The notes: generated by a model from the letters alone, not told the origin. A DNA stretch of 64,000 bases from VRUE01 sp963745915 (GCA_963745915.1 CAVUZA010000002.1:1860001-1924000); one strand, 5' to 3'. Shown: positions 7,365-16,897, numbered from the stretch's first letter. Translations and numbers: made by a program.

Positions 7365-8281
7365 CAGGCGGGCACCTCGAGCTTCTGCTTGACCGCGTCG
7401 GGGATCTCGTCGATCCGCTCGACCACGCGGATGCCGGCCGCTTCGAGGCGGGCGATCTTCTCCGTCGCGGTGTCCTCCTTGCCCTCGACGATCGTGCCGG
7501 CGTGGCCGAAGCTCATCCCCTTCATCTCCTCGTCGTCCATGAACTTGCCCGCCATGAAGGCGACGATCGGCAGGCGCGAGTCGTGCTCGGCGACCCACTC
7601 GGCCAGCTGGGCCTCCATGCGGCCGCCCGGCTCGGTGTAGATGACGATCGCCCGGGTCTGCTCGTCGGCCTCGAAGTAGGGCATCAGCTCGGCGTAGGTG
7701 GAGCCGATGATCGCGTCGCCGCCGATCGAGACCGCGGTTGAGACGCCGAGGCCGGCGGCGGTCAGCGAGGAGGAGATCTCGGTCGTCATCCCGCCCGAGC
7801 GGCTCATCACCCCGACCGGGCCGGGGGCGTAGGCCTTGGCGGCGTCCTTGGCGGGGCCGCCGATGCCGCCCATCTTGCAGACCTCGGGGACGATCAGGCC
7901 GAGGCAGTTGGGGCCGATGATCCGCGCCCCGCGCAGCTCGGCCAGCTCGACCATCTGGGCGACGTCGCGGCGCGGGATGCGCTCGGTGACGATCACGATC
8001 AGCTCGATGCCGTTCTCGATCGCCTCCAGCACGGCGTCCTTGGTGAAGGCGGGGGGGACGGTGACGACCGAGCCGTCGATCGGGCCGCCGTGGTGCTCGA
8101 CCGCCTGGGCGACGGTGTCGAAGACCGGCACGCCGTGCACCTCGCGGCCCTTGCGGCCGGGGGTGACGCCGCCGACCACCTTGGAGCCGTAGTCGAGGCA
8201 CTCCCTGGTCAGGTTGACCGCCTCGCGCCCGGTGATCCCCTGGACGATGAAGGTCGTCTCCTTGGAGAGCAAGATGCTCAT
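7364..8281 (-). CDS. sucD: succinyl-CoA ligase, alpha subunit (SucD-type)
   Basis: 305 residues. An N-terminal CoA-binding Rossmann domain starts SILLSKETTFIVQGITG, and the phosphohistidine loop is FGHAGTIVEG near residue 255. The enzyme interconverts succinyl-CoA and succinate with NTP formation as an alpha/beta complex in the cytoplasm. The beta gene lies 70 bp upstream on the same strand and a ferredoxin-like gene overlaps downstream. The sister family malate-CoA ligase (MtkB) is an alternative, made worth considering by the malyl-CoA lyase gene at 41.5 kb; sequence alone here does not decide. Confidence 0.9.
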   Translation of the reverse strand: MSILLSKETTFIVQGITGREAVNLTRECLDYGSKVVGGVTPGRKGREVHGVPVFDTVAQAVEHHGGPIDGSVVTVPPAFTKDAVLEAIENGIELIVIVTERIPRRDVAQMVELAELRGARIIGPNCLGLIVPEVCKMGGIGGPAKDAAKAYAPGPVGVMSRSGGMTTEISSSLTAAGLGVSTAVSIGGDAIIGSTYAELMPYFEADEQTRAIVIYTEPGGRMEAQLAEWVAEHDSRLPIVAFMAGKFMDDEEMKGMSFGHAGTIVEGKEDTATEKIARLEAAGIRVVERIDEIPDAVKQKLEVPA

Positions 8282-8351
8282 CGCGCCGTCCAGCGGTCGT
8301 AGTTCTTCCCGGGTGCCGGGGACAAATACGACCGCATCGGGGTAGTGGCGG

Positions 8352-9569
8352 TCATGCGGGCGCTCCCTGGATCTTGGTCACGGCCCGGTTGGCGGCCTCC
8401 CACATCGAGACCGAGCGGTCGCAGTACTCGACCCCGTAGCGCTCGAGGATCTTGAAGCCCTCCTCCTCCCAGGCGCCGGGGATGCGGAAGATCGCGATCG
8501 TCTCGCCGGGGTCCTTGCCGAGCTCGAGGCAGGCCTTGATCACGCCGCGGGCGACGATGTCGACGCGGGTGTTGGAGACGATCGACATCATCACCGCGAT
8601 CTTCTCGACGCCGTCCTTTTCCAGCACCTCCTTGGCCAGGCCGCAGGCCTTCGCCACCGAGGGGTTGCCGCCGATCTCGGAGTAGTTGGCCGGCTTGCCG
8701 CCCTGGCTGCGCACCGCGTCGGTCAGGGTCAGCGAGCCGCCGCCGGCGCCGATCACGAGGCCGAGGTTGCCGGAGAAGCCGTGGTCCTTGCCCTGGATCA
8801 CGCCGCGGTGGTCGGCGGCGTCGATCGCGGCGACGTGGCGCTCGAAGTCCGACGGCTCGTAGGTCTCGCGGGTGTCCTCCTCGGCGATCTCCAGCCGCTT
8901 GCGCAGCAGGCCCTTCTGGCGGCCGACCGCCTCGTTCTCCATCTCCATGTGGGCGTCGAGGGCGACGAAGCTGCCGTCGGCGAGCTCGGCCAGCGGGTTG
9001 ATCTCGGCCAGGGTCATGTCGTCGTCGCGGAAGAGGCGGGCGAGGCGGGCGAGGATCGGCGTCGCCCGCTGCAGCTGCTTGCCGGTGACGCCGGTGGCGG
9101 CGACGACCTGCTTGGCCTCGAAGTCGGCGATCGGCAGCAGGTTGGAGACGTGGCCGCGGCCGACGTGGTCGGGGTGGCTCTCGGCCACCTCCTCGATGTC
9201 GATCCCGCCCATGTCGCTGAACAGCATCAGCGGCTTCTTCGCGGTGCCGTCCCAGACGACCCCGGCGTAGTACTCCTGCTTGACCTCGGCCTTGGGGTCG
9301 ACCAGCACGCCGCGCGGCATGTGGCCGTTGATCTCCAGCTTCAGGATGTCCTCGGCGTGGGCCGCGGCCTCCTCGGGCGTGTCGGCGAACTTGACGCCGC
9401 CGGCCTTCATCCGGCCGCCACTCAGCACCTGGCTCTTGATCACGACCGGGCCGCCGATCTCCTCGGCGGCCGCGCGGGCCTGCTCGGCGGTCGTGCAGAA
9501 GCCGTACTTGGTGACGGGAATCCCCGCCAGCTCGACGATCTTGCGCGCCTCGTACTCGAAGAACCTCAT
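8352..9569 (-). CDS. sucC: succinyl-CoA ligase, beta subunit (SucC-type)
   Basis: 405 residues, slightly longer than the common 380-400. It begins MRFFEYEARKIVELAGIPVT, the ATP-grasp N-terminus of SucC, with the nucleotide-binding segment VVIKSQVLSGGRMKAGGV and the metal/phosphate motif TLAEINPLAEL. The C-terminal ligase_CoA domain holds GNLGLVIGAGGGSLTLTDAV and SNTRVDIVARGV. It pairs with the alpha subunit downstream. A malate-CoA ligase beta subunit (MtkA) is the main alternative. Confidence 0.9.
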   Translation of the reverse strand: MRFFEYEARKIVELAGIPVTKYGFCTTAEQARAAAEEIGGPVVIKSQVLSGGRMKAGGVKFADTPEEAAAHAEDILKLEINGHMPRGVLVDPKAEVKQEYYAGVVWDGTAKKPLMLFSDMGGIDIEEVAESHPDHVGRGHVSNLLPIADFEAKQVVAATGVTGKQLQRATPILARLARLFRDDDMTLAEINPLAELADGSFVALDAHMEMENEAVGRQKGLLRKRLEIAEEDTRETYEPSDFERHVAAIDAADHRGVIQGKDHGFSGNLGLVIGAGGGSLTLTDAVRSQGGKPANYSEIGGNPSVAKACGLAKEVLEKDGVEKIAVMMSIVSNTRVDIVARGVIKACLELGKDPGETIAIFRIPGAWEEEGFKILERYGVEYCDRSVSMWEAANRAVTKIQGAPA

Positions 9570-9632
9570 CAGCGGCGGGGAACCCTATCCAACCGGCTCG
9601 CCGCGGCGCACGCCGCCGTCCCGGGTGGCTCT

Positions 9633-9678
9633 GCTCTATATTTGAGAGCAGAACCGCTCTATGCTTGAGAGCAGAAAC
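9633..9678 (+). repeat. two 23-bp tandem units with inverted repeats at an ATPase gene start
   Basis: Two near-identical units start at 9633 (GCTCTATATTTGAGAGCAG) and 9656 (GCTCTATGCTTGAGAGCAG), period 23 bp. Each contains the dyad GCTCT...AGAGC. The second unit covers the start codon of the downstream ATPase gene (ATG 9661). This is the position of an autoregulatory operator. A similar 23-bp-period pair stands before the other orphan ATPase at 43.9 kb. Confidence 0.6.
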
Positions 9679-10792
9679 CCATTTCGCTTCAGCGAGCCGG
9701 TCCCGCCCGCGGAGCTGCTCAACCGCGAGCGGGAAACGCGCCTGCTGCTGCGCCATGCCGCGGAGGGCAACAACAGCCGGCTCGCCGCCCCGCGGCGCTA
9801 CGGCAAGACCTCGCTGCTCGGCCGCGTCGTCGCCGACGCTCGTCGCCAGGGATGGGCGGCCGTCTACGTCGACTTCTTCGGCGTCCTCACCCTCGACGAC
9901 GTCGCCCGCCGCATCGAGCGCGCCTACGCCGAGCAACTCGAGGGAACCCAGGCGAGCTGGTTCGCCGGGGTGCGGCGCATGCTGAAGCCGACGCTGAGGA
10001 TCGGGGGCGGCCCGGTGCCCGCCTCGGTCGAGGTCGAGCTCGACCCGCAGGCCGAGGCTCCCCTGCTCGAGCGGCTGGCGCTGCCCGCCCGCCTGCACGA
10101 GCGCGACGGGACCCGGACGCTCGTGGTCTTCGACGAGTTCCAGGACATCCTCGCGGTCAAGGAGCGTGCCGACGCGGTGATCCGCTCCGAGATCCAGCAC
10201 CACGGCGACGCCGCCAGCTACGTCTTCGCCGGCTCCCACGTCGGGATGATGCGCGAGCTCTTCGCCGACCGGCGGCGCGCCTTCTACGGCCAGGCCGGCC
10301 CGGTCGACCTGCCACCGCTGCCGGCCGACGAGGTCGCCGAGGATCTCAGCGCCCGCTTCGAGGCCGGTGGGAGGCGGATCGGCGCCGCGCTCGGCCCGCT
10401 GCTCGACGCCGCCGGCGGCCACCCGCAGCGGACCATGCTGCTCGCCCACGTCCTCTGGGAGCTGACCGACGAGGGCGAGGAGGTGGACGAGGAGATTCTG
10501 GCTCTCCGCTTACGACGAGACCATGCACCTCGTGCGCGACGAGCTGCGCGCCGCCTGGACCGCGCTGCCGGTCTCTCAGCGCCGGGCGCTGACCGCGGTC
10601 GCCGATGGCCGCGAAGGGCTCTACGCCGCCGGCCGTCGCCAGGGCGGCTCGCGCGGCGGCGCGGTGCGCGCCGCGACCGAGGCGCTGCGCGACCGCGGCG
10701 AGATCGTCGAGGACCCGGCGAGTGCGACCGGCTGGCGCCTCGTCGACCCGCTGCTCGCGGCTTGGGCCCGTGAGGGCCGCCCCGGGCTGTGA
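9661..10792 (+). pseudogene. AAA-type ATP-binding protein (archaeal-ATPase-like), single-base frameshift
   Basis: The first frame (MLESRNPFRFSEPVPPAELL...) carries a Walker A-like APRRYGKTSLLG (about residues 42-53) and Walker B TLVVFDEFQDIL (about 155-166). At about 10508 the frame must shift by one base (an extra C in the CTCCGCT run) to continue as AYDETMHLVRDELRAAWTAL and end at 10792 in a winged-helix-like tail (GWRLVDPLLAAWAREG). Repaired, the product has 376 residues. Orphan ATPases of this kind are often linked to mobile or defence functions, but the role is unknown. The frameshift may be genuine or an assembly error. Confidence 0.75.
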
Positions 10793-10812
10793 CGCCTGAA
10801 ATACTGCTGACG

Positions 10813-11175
10813 ATGGAGAGGGGTCTGCGCGGATTGCTCGCTGTGGCGGCGCTGGTCGCCGCACTCGGCCTGCTCGCCGGCTGCGGCGGGACGGTGCTCG
10901 ACACGACCAAGATCGAGGAACAGGTGAAGAGCGACCTGGAAGGGAGCCTGCCGACCCGGGAGGACCTGCAGAAGGAACTGGGGATCTCGGCCAACGAGAA
11001 GATCGAGTCGGTCGACTGCCCCTCCGACGAGGAGGTCGCAGCGGGCAACCGGTTCCAGTGCACGGTGGTCTTCGCCAACGGCGCTGAAGGTCGCGAGACC
11101 TTCGAAATCGTCAACGACAAGGCCGACGTCCACATCGTCGGCACGTTGGAGCCGGTCGGCGGAGCCAATGAATAA
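10813..11175 (+). CDS. DUF4333-type lipoprotein
   Basis: 120 residues from ATG 10813. A signal peptide ends in the lipobox LLAGC, so the mature protein is lipid-anchored on the outer face of the membrane. The body has the actinobacterial DUF4333 pattern with a conserved Cys pair (VDCPSD and RFQCTVVFANG) and a short beta-sandwich-like region. A GTG at 10789 could extend the N-terminus by eight residues but is less likely. It overlaps the pckG start by 8 bp. Function unknown. Confidence 0.75.
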   Translation: MERGLRGLLAVAALVAALGLLAGCGGTVLDTTKIEEQVKSDLEGSLPTREDLQKELGISANEKIESVDCPSDEEVAAGNRFQCTVVFANGAEGRETFEIVNDKADVHIVGTLEPVGGANE

Positions 11176-12994
11176 AGTCCCGCGGATGAACCAAACCATC
11201 GCGGCCGAAGCGCCGACCACGCACGCCAAGCTCCTCGACTGGGTTGGGGGGATCGCCGATCTGACCGAACCCGACTCCGTCCACTGGTGCGACGGCTCGG
11301 CCGAGGAGTACGACTCCCTCGCCCAGACGCTGATCGACGCCGGGACCTTCGAGCGCCTCTCCGACGCCAAGCGCCCCAACTCCTACCTGGCGCTCTCCGA
11401 CCCCGGCGACGTCGCCCGGGTCGAGGACCGCACCTTCATCTGCTCCGAGCAGGAGGCCGCCGCCGGGCCGACCAACAACTGGCGCGAGCCGGCCGAGATG
11501 AAAGCGATGCTGACCGGCCTCTTCCAGGGCAGCATGCGCGGCCGCACGATGTACGTGGTGCCCTTCTCGATGGGCCCGCTGGGCTCGCCGATCGCCCACG
11601 TCGGCGTGCAGCTGACCGACTCGGCCTACGTCGCCGCCAGCATGCGGATCATGACCCGGATGGGCAAGGGTGCCCTCGACGTGCTCGGCTCCGACGGCGA
11701 GTTCGTCCCCTGCCTGCACTCGGTCGGCGCACCGCTCGCCGAGGGCGAGGAGGACGTGCCCTGGCCCTGCGACGCCGACAACAAGTGGATCGTCCACTTC
11801 CCCGAGAGCCGCGAGATCTGGTCCTACGGCTCCGGCTACGGCGGCAACGCCCTGCTCGGCAAGAAGTGCTTCGCCCTGCGGATCGCCTCGGCGATGGCCC
11901 GCGACGAGGGCTGGCTGGCCGAGCACATGCTGATCCTCAAGCTGACCTCGCCCGAGGGCGAGTCGCGCTACGTCGCCGGCGCCTTCCCCTCGGCCTGCGG
12001 CAAGACCAACCTGGCGATGCTGATCCCGACCCTGCCCGGCTGGAAGGTCGAGACGGTTGGCGACGACATCGCCTGGATGAAGTTCGGCGAGGACGGCCGC
12101 CTCTACGCGATCAACCCCGAGGCGGGCTTCTTCGGCGTCGCCCCCGGCACCGGCGAGAAGACCAACCCGAACGCGATGAAGACGGTCGCCCGCGACTCGA
12201 TCTTCACCAACTGCGCCAAGACCGACGACGGCGACATCTGGTGGGAGGGGATGACCCCCGAGGCGCCGGCTCACCTGACCGACTGGCACGGCGAGGACTG
12301 GACGCCGGACTCCGACAAACCCTCGGCCCACCCCAACGCCCGCTTCACCACCCCGGCCAGCGCCTGCCCGGTGATCGCGCCCGAGTGGGAGGACCCGGCC
12401 GGGGTGCCGATCGACGCCTTCCTCTTCGGCGGACGCCGTTCCAAGGTCGTGCCGCTGGTGCGCGAAGCCTTCGGCTGGGAGCACGGCGTCTTCCTCGGCT
12501 CGATCATGTCCTCGGAGACGACCGCGGCCGCCGCCGGCGACGTCGGCAAGCTGCGCCACGACCCGATGGCGATGCTGCCCTTCTGCGGGTACCACATGGG
12601 CGACTACTTCGCCCACTGGCTCGAGGTCGGGGCGACCGAGGGCGCCAAGATGCCGCGCGTCTTCTACGTCAACTGGTTCCGCAAAGACGACGAGGGCAAC
12701 TTCCTCTGGCCCGGGTTCGGCGAGAACAGCCGCGTGCTCGAGTGGGTCTTCCGCCGCTGCGAGGGCAGCGCCGAGGCCGTCGAGACGCCGATCGGCAACG
12801 TGCCGGCGGCCGGCGCGCTCAACACCGAGGGCCTGGAGCTCTCCGCCGAGGAGCTCGCCGAGCTGCTCGCGGTCGACCCGGCCGAGTGGAAGATCGAGCT
12901 GCCCACGATCCACCAGCACTTCGCCCGCTTCGGCAAGCACCTGCCGGACGAGCTGCACGAGCAGCTGGCGGACCTCGAGCAGCGGCTGGGGTAG
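11168..12994 (+). CDS. pckG: phosphoenolpyruvate carboxykinase (GTP)
   Basis: 608 residues, the usual size for the GTP-dependent family. The signature phosphate-binding loop with the reactive Cys is FPSACGKTNLAML (about residues 276-288). Other conserved parts are the substrate region TMYVVPFSMGPLGSP, the guanine-binding region near FYVNWFRKDDEGNFLWPGFG, and SSETTAAA. It makes PEP from oxaloacetate and GTP in gluconeogenesis, drawing off C4 products of the ethylmalonyl-CoA pathway encoded later in the window. The start at 11168 has a GGCGGAG ribosome site; an ATG at 11186 is possible. Confidence 0.97.
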   Translation: MNKVPRMNQTIAAEAPTTHAKLLDWVGGIADLTEPDSVHWCDGSAEEYDSLAQTLIDAGTFERLSDAKRPNSYLALSDPGDVARVEDRTFICSEQEAAAGPTNNWREPAEMKAMLTGLFQGSMRGRTMYVVPFSMGPLGSPIAHVGVQLTDSAYVAASMRIMTRMGKGALDVLGSDGEFVPCLHSVGAPLAEGEEDVPWPCDADNKWIVHFPESREIWSYGSGYGGNALLGKKCFALRIASAMARDEGWLAEHMLILKLTSPEGESRYVAGAFPSACGKTNLAMLIPTLPGWKVETVGDDIAWMKFGEDGRLYAINPEAGFFGVAPGTGEKTNPNAMKTVARDSIFTNCAKTDDGDIWWEGMTPEAPAHLTDWHGEDWTPDSDKPSAHPNARFTTPASACPVIAPEWEDPAGVPIDAFLFGGRRSKVVPLVREAFGWEHGVFLGSIMSSETTAAAAGDVGKLRHDPMAMLPFCGYHMGDYFAHWLEVGATEGAKMPRVFYVNWFRKDDEGNFLWPGFGENSRVLEWVFRRCEGSAEAVETPIGNVPAAGALNTEGLELSAEELAELLAVDPAEWKIELPTIHQHFARFGKHLPDELHEQLADLEQRLG

Positions 12995-13011
12995 GCCGGC
13001 GGGGTGGCTGG

Positions 13012-13157
13012 GGGAGGCCGGCCGCGCTGCAGTCGAATTGAGGTCGCACGCGCCTGCGGCGCTTAGCGACGGATCAAGTGCGCGGCTGACGCCGCGCAAT
13101 AGACAGATTGCATATCGCCGCTGTCGCGACATTCGCCTGCAGCGCGGCCGGCCTCCC
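13012..13157. repeat. 146-bp structured element with 21-bp perfect terminal inverted repeats
   Basis: Just 17 bp after the pckG stop, a 21-bp arm (13012-13032, ending GCGCTGCAG) is matched perfectly by its inverse at 13137-13157. The 104 bp between hold three further dyads: 13043-13070 (GTCGC/GCGAC enclosing GCGCC/GGCGC), 13079-13098 (8-bp stem TGCGCGGC, loop TGAC) and the self-palindrome TGTCGCGACA at 13122-13131. The whole can fold like a multi-arm junction. No open frame or target duplication is seen. It could be a MITE-like mobile repeat, a structured RNA or a complex terminator. Confidence 0.6.
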
Positions 13158-13170
13158 TCAACAGGCACAG

Positions 13171-13275
13171 CGCAGCCCCGCGCTGCGAGGTGAGATAGCT
13201 ATCAGCTGACGGGTCCAGCGGCGTCTTGGCCTGAAGCTGATGGATCGTGGGGGTGTGCCGGCCCCGGCACACCCC
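13171..13275. terminator. hairpins between pckG and the convergent GH26 genes
   Basis: A small hairpin (CGCAGC/GCTGCG, 13171-13187) is followed by a strong one at 13250-13275 with arms GGGGTGTGCCGG/CCGGCACACCCC and a 2-base central gap. The latter lies between convergent transcription units and probably ends transcription from both sides. There is no T tract, as is common in high-GC actinobacteria. The remaining bases of 12995-13290 show nothing else. Confidence 0.6.
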
Positions 13276-13290
13276 TGGGGCCCATCGACC

Positions 13291-14373
13291 TCAGGGCCAG
13301 GATGGCGGTGGGATCGGGCTCTGCTCGATCTCGCCGAATTCGTTGGGGCGGAAGACGCTGCGCTGGATCTGCCCGGCGAAGGCGTTGGTCGCCTTCTTCG
13401 AGCTCTCGATCGGCCAGTGGGTGTTGCGGTCCTTGACGTCGAACCAGATCAGGCCGCGGATCCGCCGGTACTTGGCGGGCACGATGCGCAGCATGTGCTT
13501 GATCCAGCTCGGCTTCGAGCCGCCGCGCTCGTTGGAGGCGACCTCGCCGATCAGCAGCGGCTTGTCGGGGGCGATCTTCAGCACCCGCTTGTAGGTTTCG
13601 TGGAAGACCTGGTTGAAGTTCTGCCAGCCGGCGGAGTCGCGCCGCTTGCCCCAGTTGAAGCCGTCGAGGCAGGTCCAGTCGACGTAGTCGTGTCCGGGGT
13701 AGACGCGGTTGAGCGGGATCAGCTTGCGGGTGAAGTCGACGTTCGGGCACCAGACCCAGGTCACGTTGTCGGCGCCGACGTCGTCGAAGATGTCATGCAG
13801 GTGGCGCCAGGCGGCGACGAACTGACCGCGGCCGTTGCCGTTGACGCCTTCGGACCAGGGGAACCAGAAGCCGTTCATCTCCCAGTCGAAGCGCAGGAAG
13901 AAGGGGTGTTCCCACTCGCGCGCCGCTTCGGCGAACCTGCGGATGAAGGGGTCGAGGCTGCCGTTGGCGATCGCGCCGAGCTTGTAGGGGCGCTGGTTGG
14001 CCGTTTCCGGCGTCGCCGAGGAGCTCCAGCTGAAGAACGGGATCGAGCCGTGGTCGCGGACGTTGTTGAGCGGCGTCAGCGGGAAGTTGATGAACTCGCA
14101 GTCGTTGCCGGAGCATTCGGCGAAGGGCTGGTTGAAGGCCGACAGCGCGACCGGCTTGCGAGCGTGGCGCTCGAAGGCGTAGAGGGCGTTCATGTCCCAG
14201 GGGGCCGCTTCGCCGGTCAGCTGCTCGCCGACCTGGGCGCCCCAGTAGAGCGGCTGCGGGGGCGGGCGCTTGCCCTTGCCGGCGGCGGCAGGTGTCGCCG
14301 GGGCGAGGGCGAGCAGCGCCAGCAGGGCGAGCGCGACGGCCAGAGCGAGCCGCCTGCGCGGCCGGGCACTCAT
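13291..14373 (-). CDS. secreted GH26-type glycoside hydrolase (copy 1)
   Basis: 360 residues with a clear signal peptide (LALAVALALLALLALAPATP) and then the conserved opening PLYWGAQVGEQLTG...PWDM. The GH26 acid/base Glu is in HPFFLRFDWEMNG (about residue 165) and the nucleophile Glu in LLIGEVASNE (about 277). GH26 enzymes cut beta-mannans or related beta-glycans. It is the first of four tandem paralogues; its ATG overlaps the stop of copy 2 as ATGA. Position inside an exopolysaccharide locus suggests trimming or release of the polymer made here (inference). Confidence 0.88.
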   Translation of the reverse strand: MSARPRRRLALAVALALLALLALAPATPAAAGKGKRPPPQPLYWGAQVGEQLTGEAAPWDMNALYAFERHARKPVALSAFNQPFAECSGNDCEFINFPLTPLNNVRDHGSIPFFSWSSSATPETANQRPYKLGAIANGSLDPFIRRFAEAAREWEHPFFLRFDWEMNGFWFPWSEGVNGNGRGQFVAAWRHLHDIFDDVGADNVTWVWCPNVDFTRKLIPLNRVYPGHDYVDWTCLDGFNWGKRRDSAGWQNFNQVFHETYKRVLKIAPDKPLLIGEVASNERGGSKPSWIKHMLRIVPAKYRRIRGLIWFDVKDRNTHWPIESSKKATNAFAGQIQRSVFRPNEFGEIEQSPIPPPSWP

Positions 14374-15521
14374 CCGGCCGGCCCGATCTTCGTCGCCGGC
14401 AGGCCGGCAAGCGAGTTCGGCAGGTAGGCGCGGTGGCGGATGCCCTTGGCGAAGGCGCGCAGCGCCCGCGGAGAGGTCTCCAGCGGCCAGCGGATGCCGC
14501 GGTCGACCTGGTCGAACCAGATCACCCCTCGTACCCGGCGGTATCTCAGACGTAGTTCCTTGAACATGTTGCCGATCCAGGCAGCCTTGGCGCGCCCGTT
14601 CCCGGTCGAGGCCATCTCGGCCAGGATGATCGGCTTCGTCGGTGCGATCCGCCTGGTCAGGTGCCGGTAGGTGGTGGCGAAGACAGCCGAGAAGCTACGC
14701 CACTTGTGTGGATTGGTCGGGTTTGCGCCCCAGTTGAAGCCGTCCATGCAGGTCCAGTCGACGTACTCGTCGCCGGGGTAGAGCGGCGCCAGCGGCGCGA
14801 AGCGGCGCTTGAACTCGGCGTAGGGGCACCAGACCCAGGTCGCGTTGGCCGCCCCGACCGAGGAGAAGAGGTCGTGCACGTGGCGCCAGGCGGCGACGTA
14901 CTCGCCGGGCTGGTTGCCGTTGACCGCCTCGGCCCAGGGGAACCAGTTGCCGTTCATCTCCCAGTTGAAGCGCAGGAAGAACGGGTGCCCCCAGTCGCGG
15001 GCGTCGGCGGCGAACTGGCGGATGTAGTCGTCGTAGCGGCCGGCGATCACGTCGGAGAGCTGGTAGTCGGGCATCGAGGTTGTCAGCGACGGGTTGACCG
15101 CGCTTTCCTGCGAGGACCAGCTGAAGAACGGGATCGCGCCGTAGGTGCGCGCGTTCTCCATCGCCCTCGTCGGGAAGTCGAAGAAGCGGCAGGGCGAGGG
15201 GTCGCAGTCGGCAAACGGCGAGCTCAGCCCGAGCAGCGACATGCCCTTGCCCAGCTCGCCCTGCAGCTGGGCGACCGGCCGCATGTCCCAGGGCGGCTTC
15301 TCGCCGCTGATCTGGTCGCCGATCCAGGCGCCCCAGTAGGTCGGCCGCGGCTTGCGGTGGCGGTGCTTGCCGCGCTGCTTGGCCTTGGCCGCCGGCTTCG
15401 CGACGGCGGCCGGGACGGCGGGCGCCGTCAGGCAGCCGGCGGCGATCGCGAGCACGGCGATCGGGGCCAGCGCGCCGGGTCGGCGCTTGCGGCGAGGGCT
15501 GTATATGCGCATCGGCTTCAC
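14370..15521 (-). CDS. secreted GH26-type glycoside hydrolase (copy 2)
   Basis: 383 residues. The N-terminus is a signal or anchor segment (APIAVLAIAAGCLTAP) followed by a Lys/Arg-rich stretch (KQRGKHRHRKPRPTYWGAWI). If the AAGC motif is a lipobox the protein would be membrane-anchored. Catalytic motifs are HPFFLRFNWEMNGNWFPW and IILAEMASTGNG, so both Glu residues are kept. It precedes copy 1 with a 4-bp overlap. It is more like copies 1, 3 and 4 than any other gene here, consistent with local duplication. Confidence 0.88.
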   Translation of the reverse strand: MKPMRIYSPRRKRRPGALAPIAVLAIAAGCLTAPAVPAAVAKPAAKAKQRGKHRHRKPRPTYWGAWIGDQISGEKPPWDMRPVAQLQGELGKGMSLLGLSSPFADCDPSPCRFFDFPTRAMENARTYGAIPFFSWSSQESAVNPSLTTSMPDYQLSDVIAGRYDDYIRQFAADARDWGHPFFLRFNWEMNGNWFPWAEAVNGNQPGEYVAAWRHVHDLFSSVGAANATWVWCPYAEFKRRFAPLAPLYPGDEYVDWTCMDGFNWGANPTNPHKWRSFSAVFATTYRHLTRRIAPTKPIILAEMASTGNGRAKAAWIGNMFKELRLRYRRVRGVIWFDQVDRGIRWPLETSPRALRAFAKGIRHRAYLPNSLAGLPATKIGPAG

Positions 15522-15570
15522 GCGAGTCGAACGGGGCAGTGTACGGATACGAAACCCGCGTCCGGGCGGA

Positions 15571-16834
15571 TCAGACCGGTGGCGGGATCGGGCTGGCGCT
15601 CAGGCCCGAGTACTCGTTGCCGCGGAAGGCCGGGTCGCCGACGCCGCCGGCGAAGGCCTCGGTGGCGGCGCTCGAGGTCTCGATCGGCCAGTCCATGCCG
15701 TCGTCGAACTTGTCGAACCAGAGCATGCCGCGCACCTTCGGGTAGGCGGTCGGGATCGCGCTCAGCGCTTCGGCGATCCAGGCAGCCTTCGAGCCACCCG
15801 CCTCGGTCGAGCCGACCTCGCCGATCAGCATCGGCTTGTCGGGGGCGAGCGAGTCGGCGATCGCGTGATAGGTGGAGCTGTAGAGCTCGTCGAAGCCGGC
15901 CCAGCCGCCGCGGCTCGGGCCCCAGTTGTAGCCGTCGAGGCCGGTCCAGTCGACGTAGGCGTCGCCGGGGTAGAGCGAGGCGAGGTCGCCCAGCTTGCCG
16001 TAGGGGTCGACGTTGGGGCACCAGACCCAGGTCACGTTGTCGGCGCCAACCTGCTCGAAGATGTCGTGCACGTGGCGCCAGGCGGCGACCGATTCGCCCG
16101 GCTGGTTGCCGTTGACGCCCTCCATCCAGGGGAACCAGTTGCCGTTCATCTCCCAGTTGAAGCGCAGGAAGAACGGGTGCCCCCAGTCGCGGGCGTCTTC
16201 GGCGAACTGGCGGATGTAGTCGTCATAGCGGCCGGCGATCGTGTCGGCGAGCTGGAAGTCGGGCTCGCTGGACTGCGACGGGGTCGACTGCGAGGCCCAG
16301 CTCAGGACCGGGATCGCGCCGTGGTCGCGGATGCTCTGCATCGGGTTGGTCGGGAAGTCGTAGAAGCTGCAGGGCGAGCTGGCGCAGTTGGCGAAGGGGG
16401 AGAAGAAGTTGACCAGCGAGAGCGACTTGCCCGCCATGCCCTCGAAGCCGGTCACCGCGCTCATGTCCCAGGGCGGCTGGTCGCCGGTGATCTGGTCGCC
16501 GATCGTCGCTCCCCAGTAGAGCGGCTGGCTCGGCCCGCGCGACTGGCTGGCGACCTGGCGCCGGCAGGCTGCGGCGGTAGCGGCGCAGGCGGCGCTGGAC
16601 CCGGCGGCGGGCGCGAGGAGCGAGGCGGCGCAGGTGGCGCGGCCGCGAGGAGGAGCGGCAGCGGTTGGCGGCGCCCAGGCTGCGCGCAGTCGAGAGGCCG
16701 ATGCGGGCTCCCGCCGGGCGGTGCTTGGCGTGCTTGGCGCTCGCCGGGGCGGCGCCGGCGGCCGGCGCCAGGGCGAGCAGCGCGAGGGCCATGGCCAGCA
16801 GGGCGAAAGCGAGGTTGTGGCGGCGGCTGGGCAC
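15571..16834 (-). pseudogene. secreted GH26-type glycoside hydrolase (copy 3), apparent frameshift
   Basis: The signal peptide (GTG 16834; FALLAMALALLALAPAAG) and an Arg-rich spacer are in one frame. The catalytic domain (QPLYWGATIGDQITGDQPPWDM, HPFFLRFNWEMNGNWF, MLIGEVGSTE) is in another, to the stop at 15571. A net insertion of one base between about 16540 and 16600 would join them into 420 residues. Both catalytic Glu residues are intact, so the defect may be an assembly error. The palindrome TGGACGTTTGTCCA lies 50 bp upstream, as for copy 4. Confidence 0.8.
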
Positions 16835-16883
16835 ACCCAGCCATCGACCGGCGAAGCGCTCGATTCAGCGTCCAGGTCGGGAG

Positions 16884-16897
16884 TGGACGTTTGTCCA
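16884..16897. promoter_or_regulatory. shared 14-bp dyad upstream of GH26 copy 3
   Basis: TGGACGTTTGTCCA (arms TGGAC/GTCCA) ends 50 bp before the GTG of copy 3. An identical site sits at 18424, 54 bp before copy 4. Same sequence, spacing and gene family argue for a common operator. Confidence 0.5.

Noticed and set aside
8278..10449. Long minus-strand frame across sucC and the ATPase gene.
   Set aside because: It runs out of phase with the clear SucC protein and antisense to the ATPase. It is a shadow frame.
12995..13290. A tRNA or known riboswitch after pckG.
   Set aside because: Arms and loops do not fit a tRNA cloverleaf (no acceptor CCA, no TTC loop), and no riboswitch core that I know is visible.
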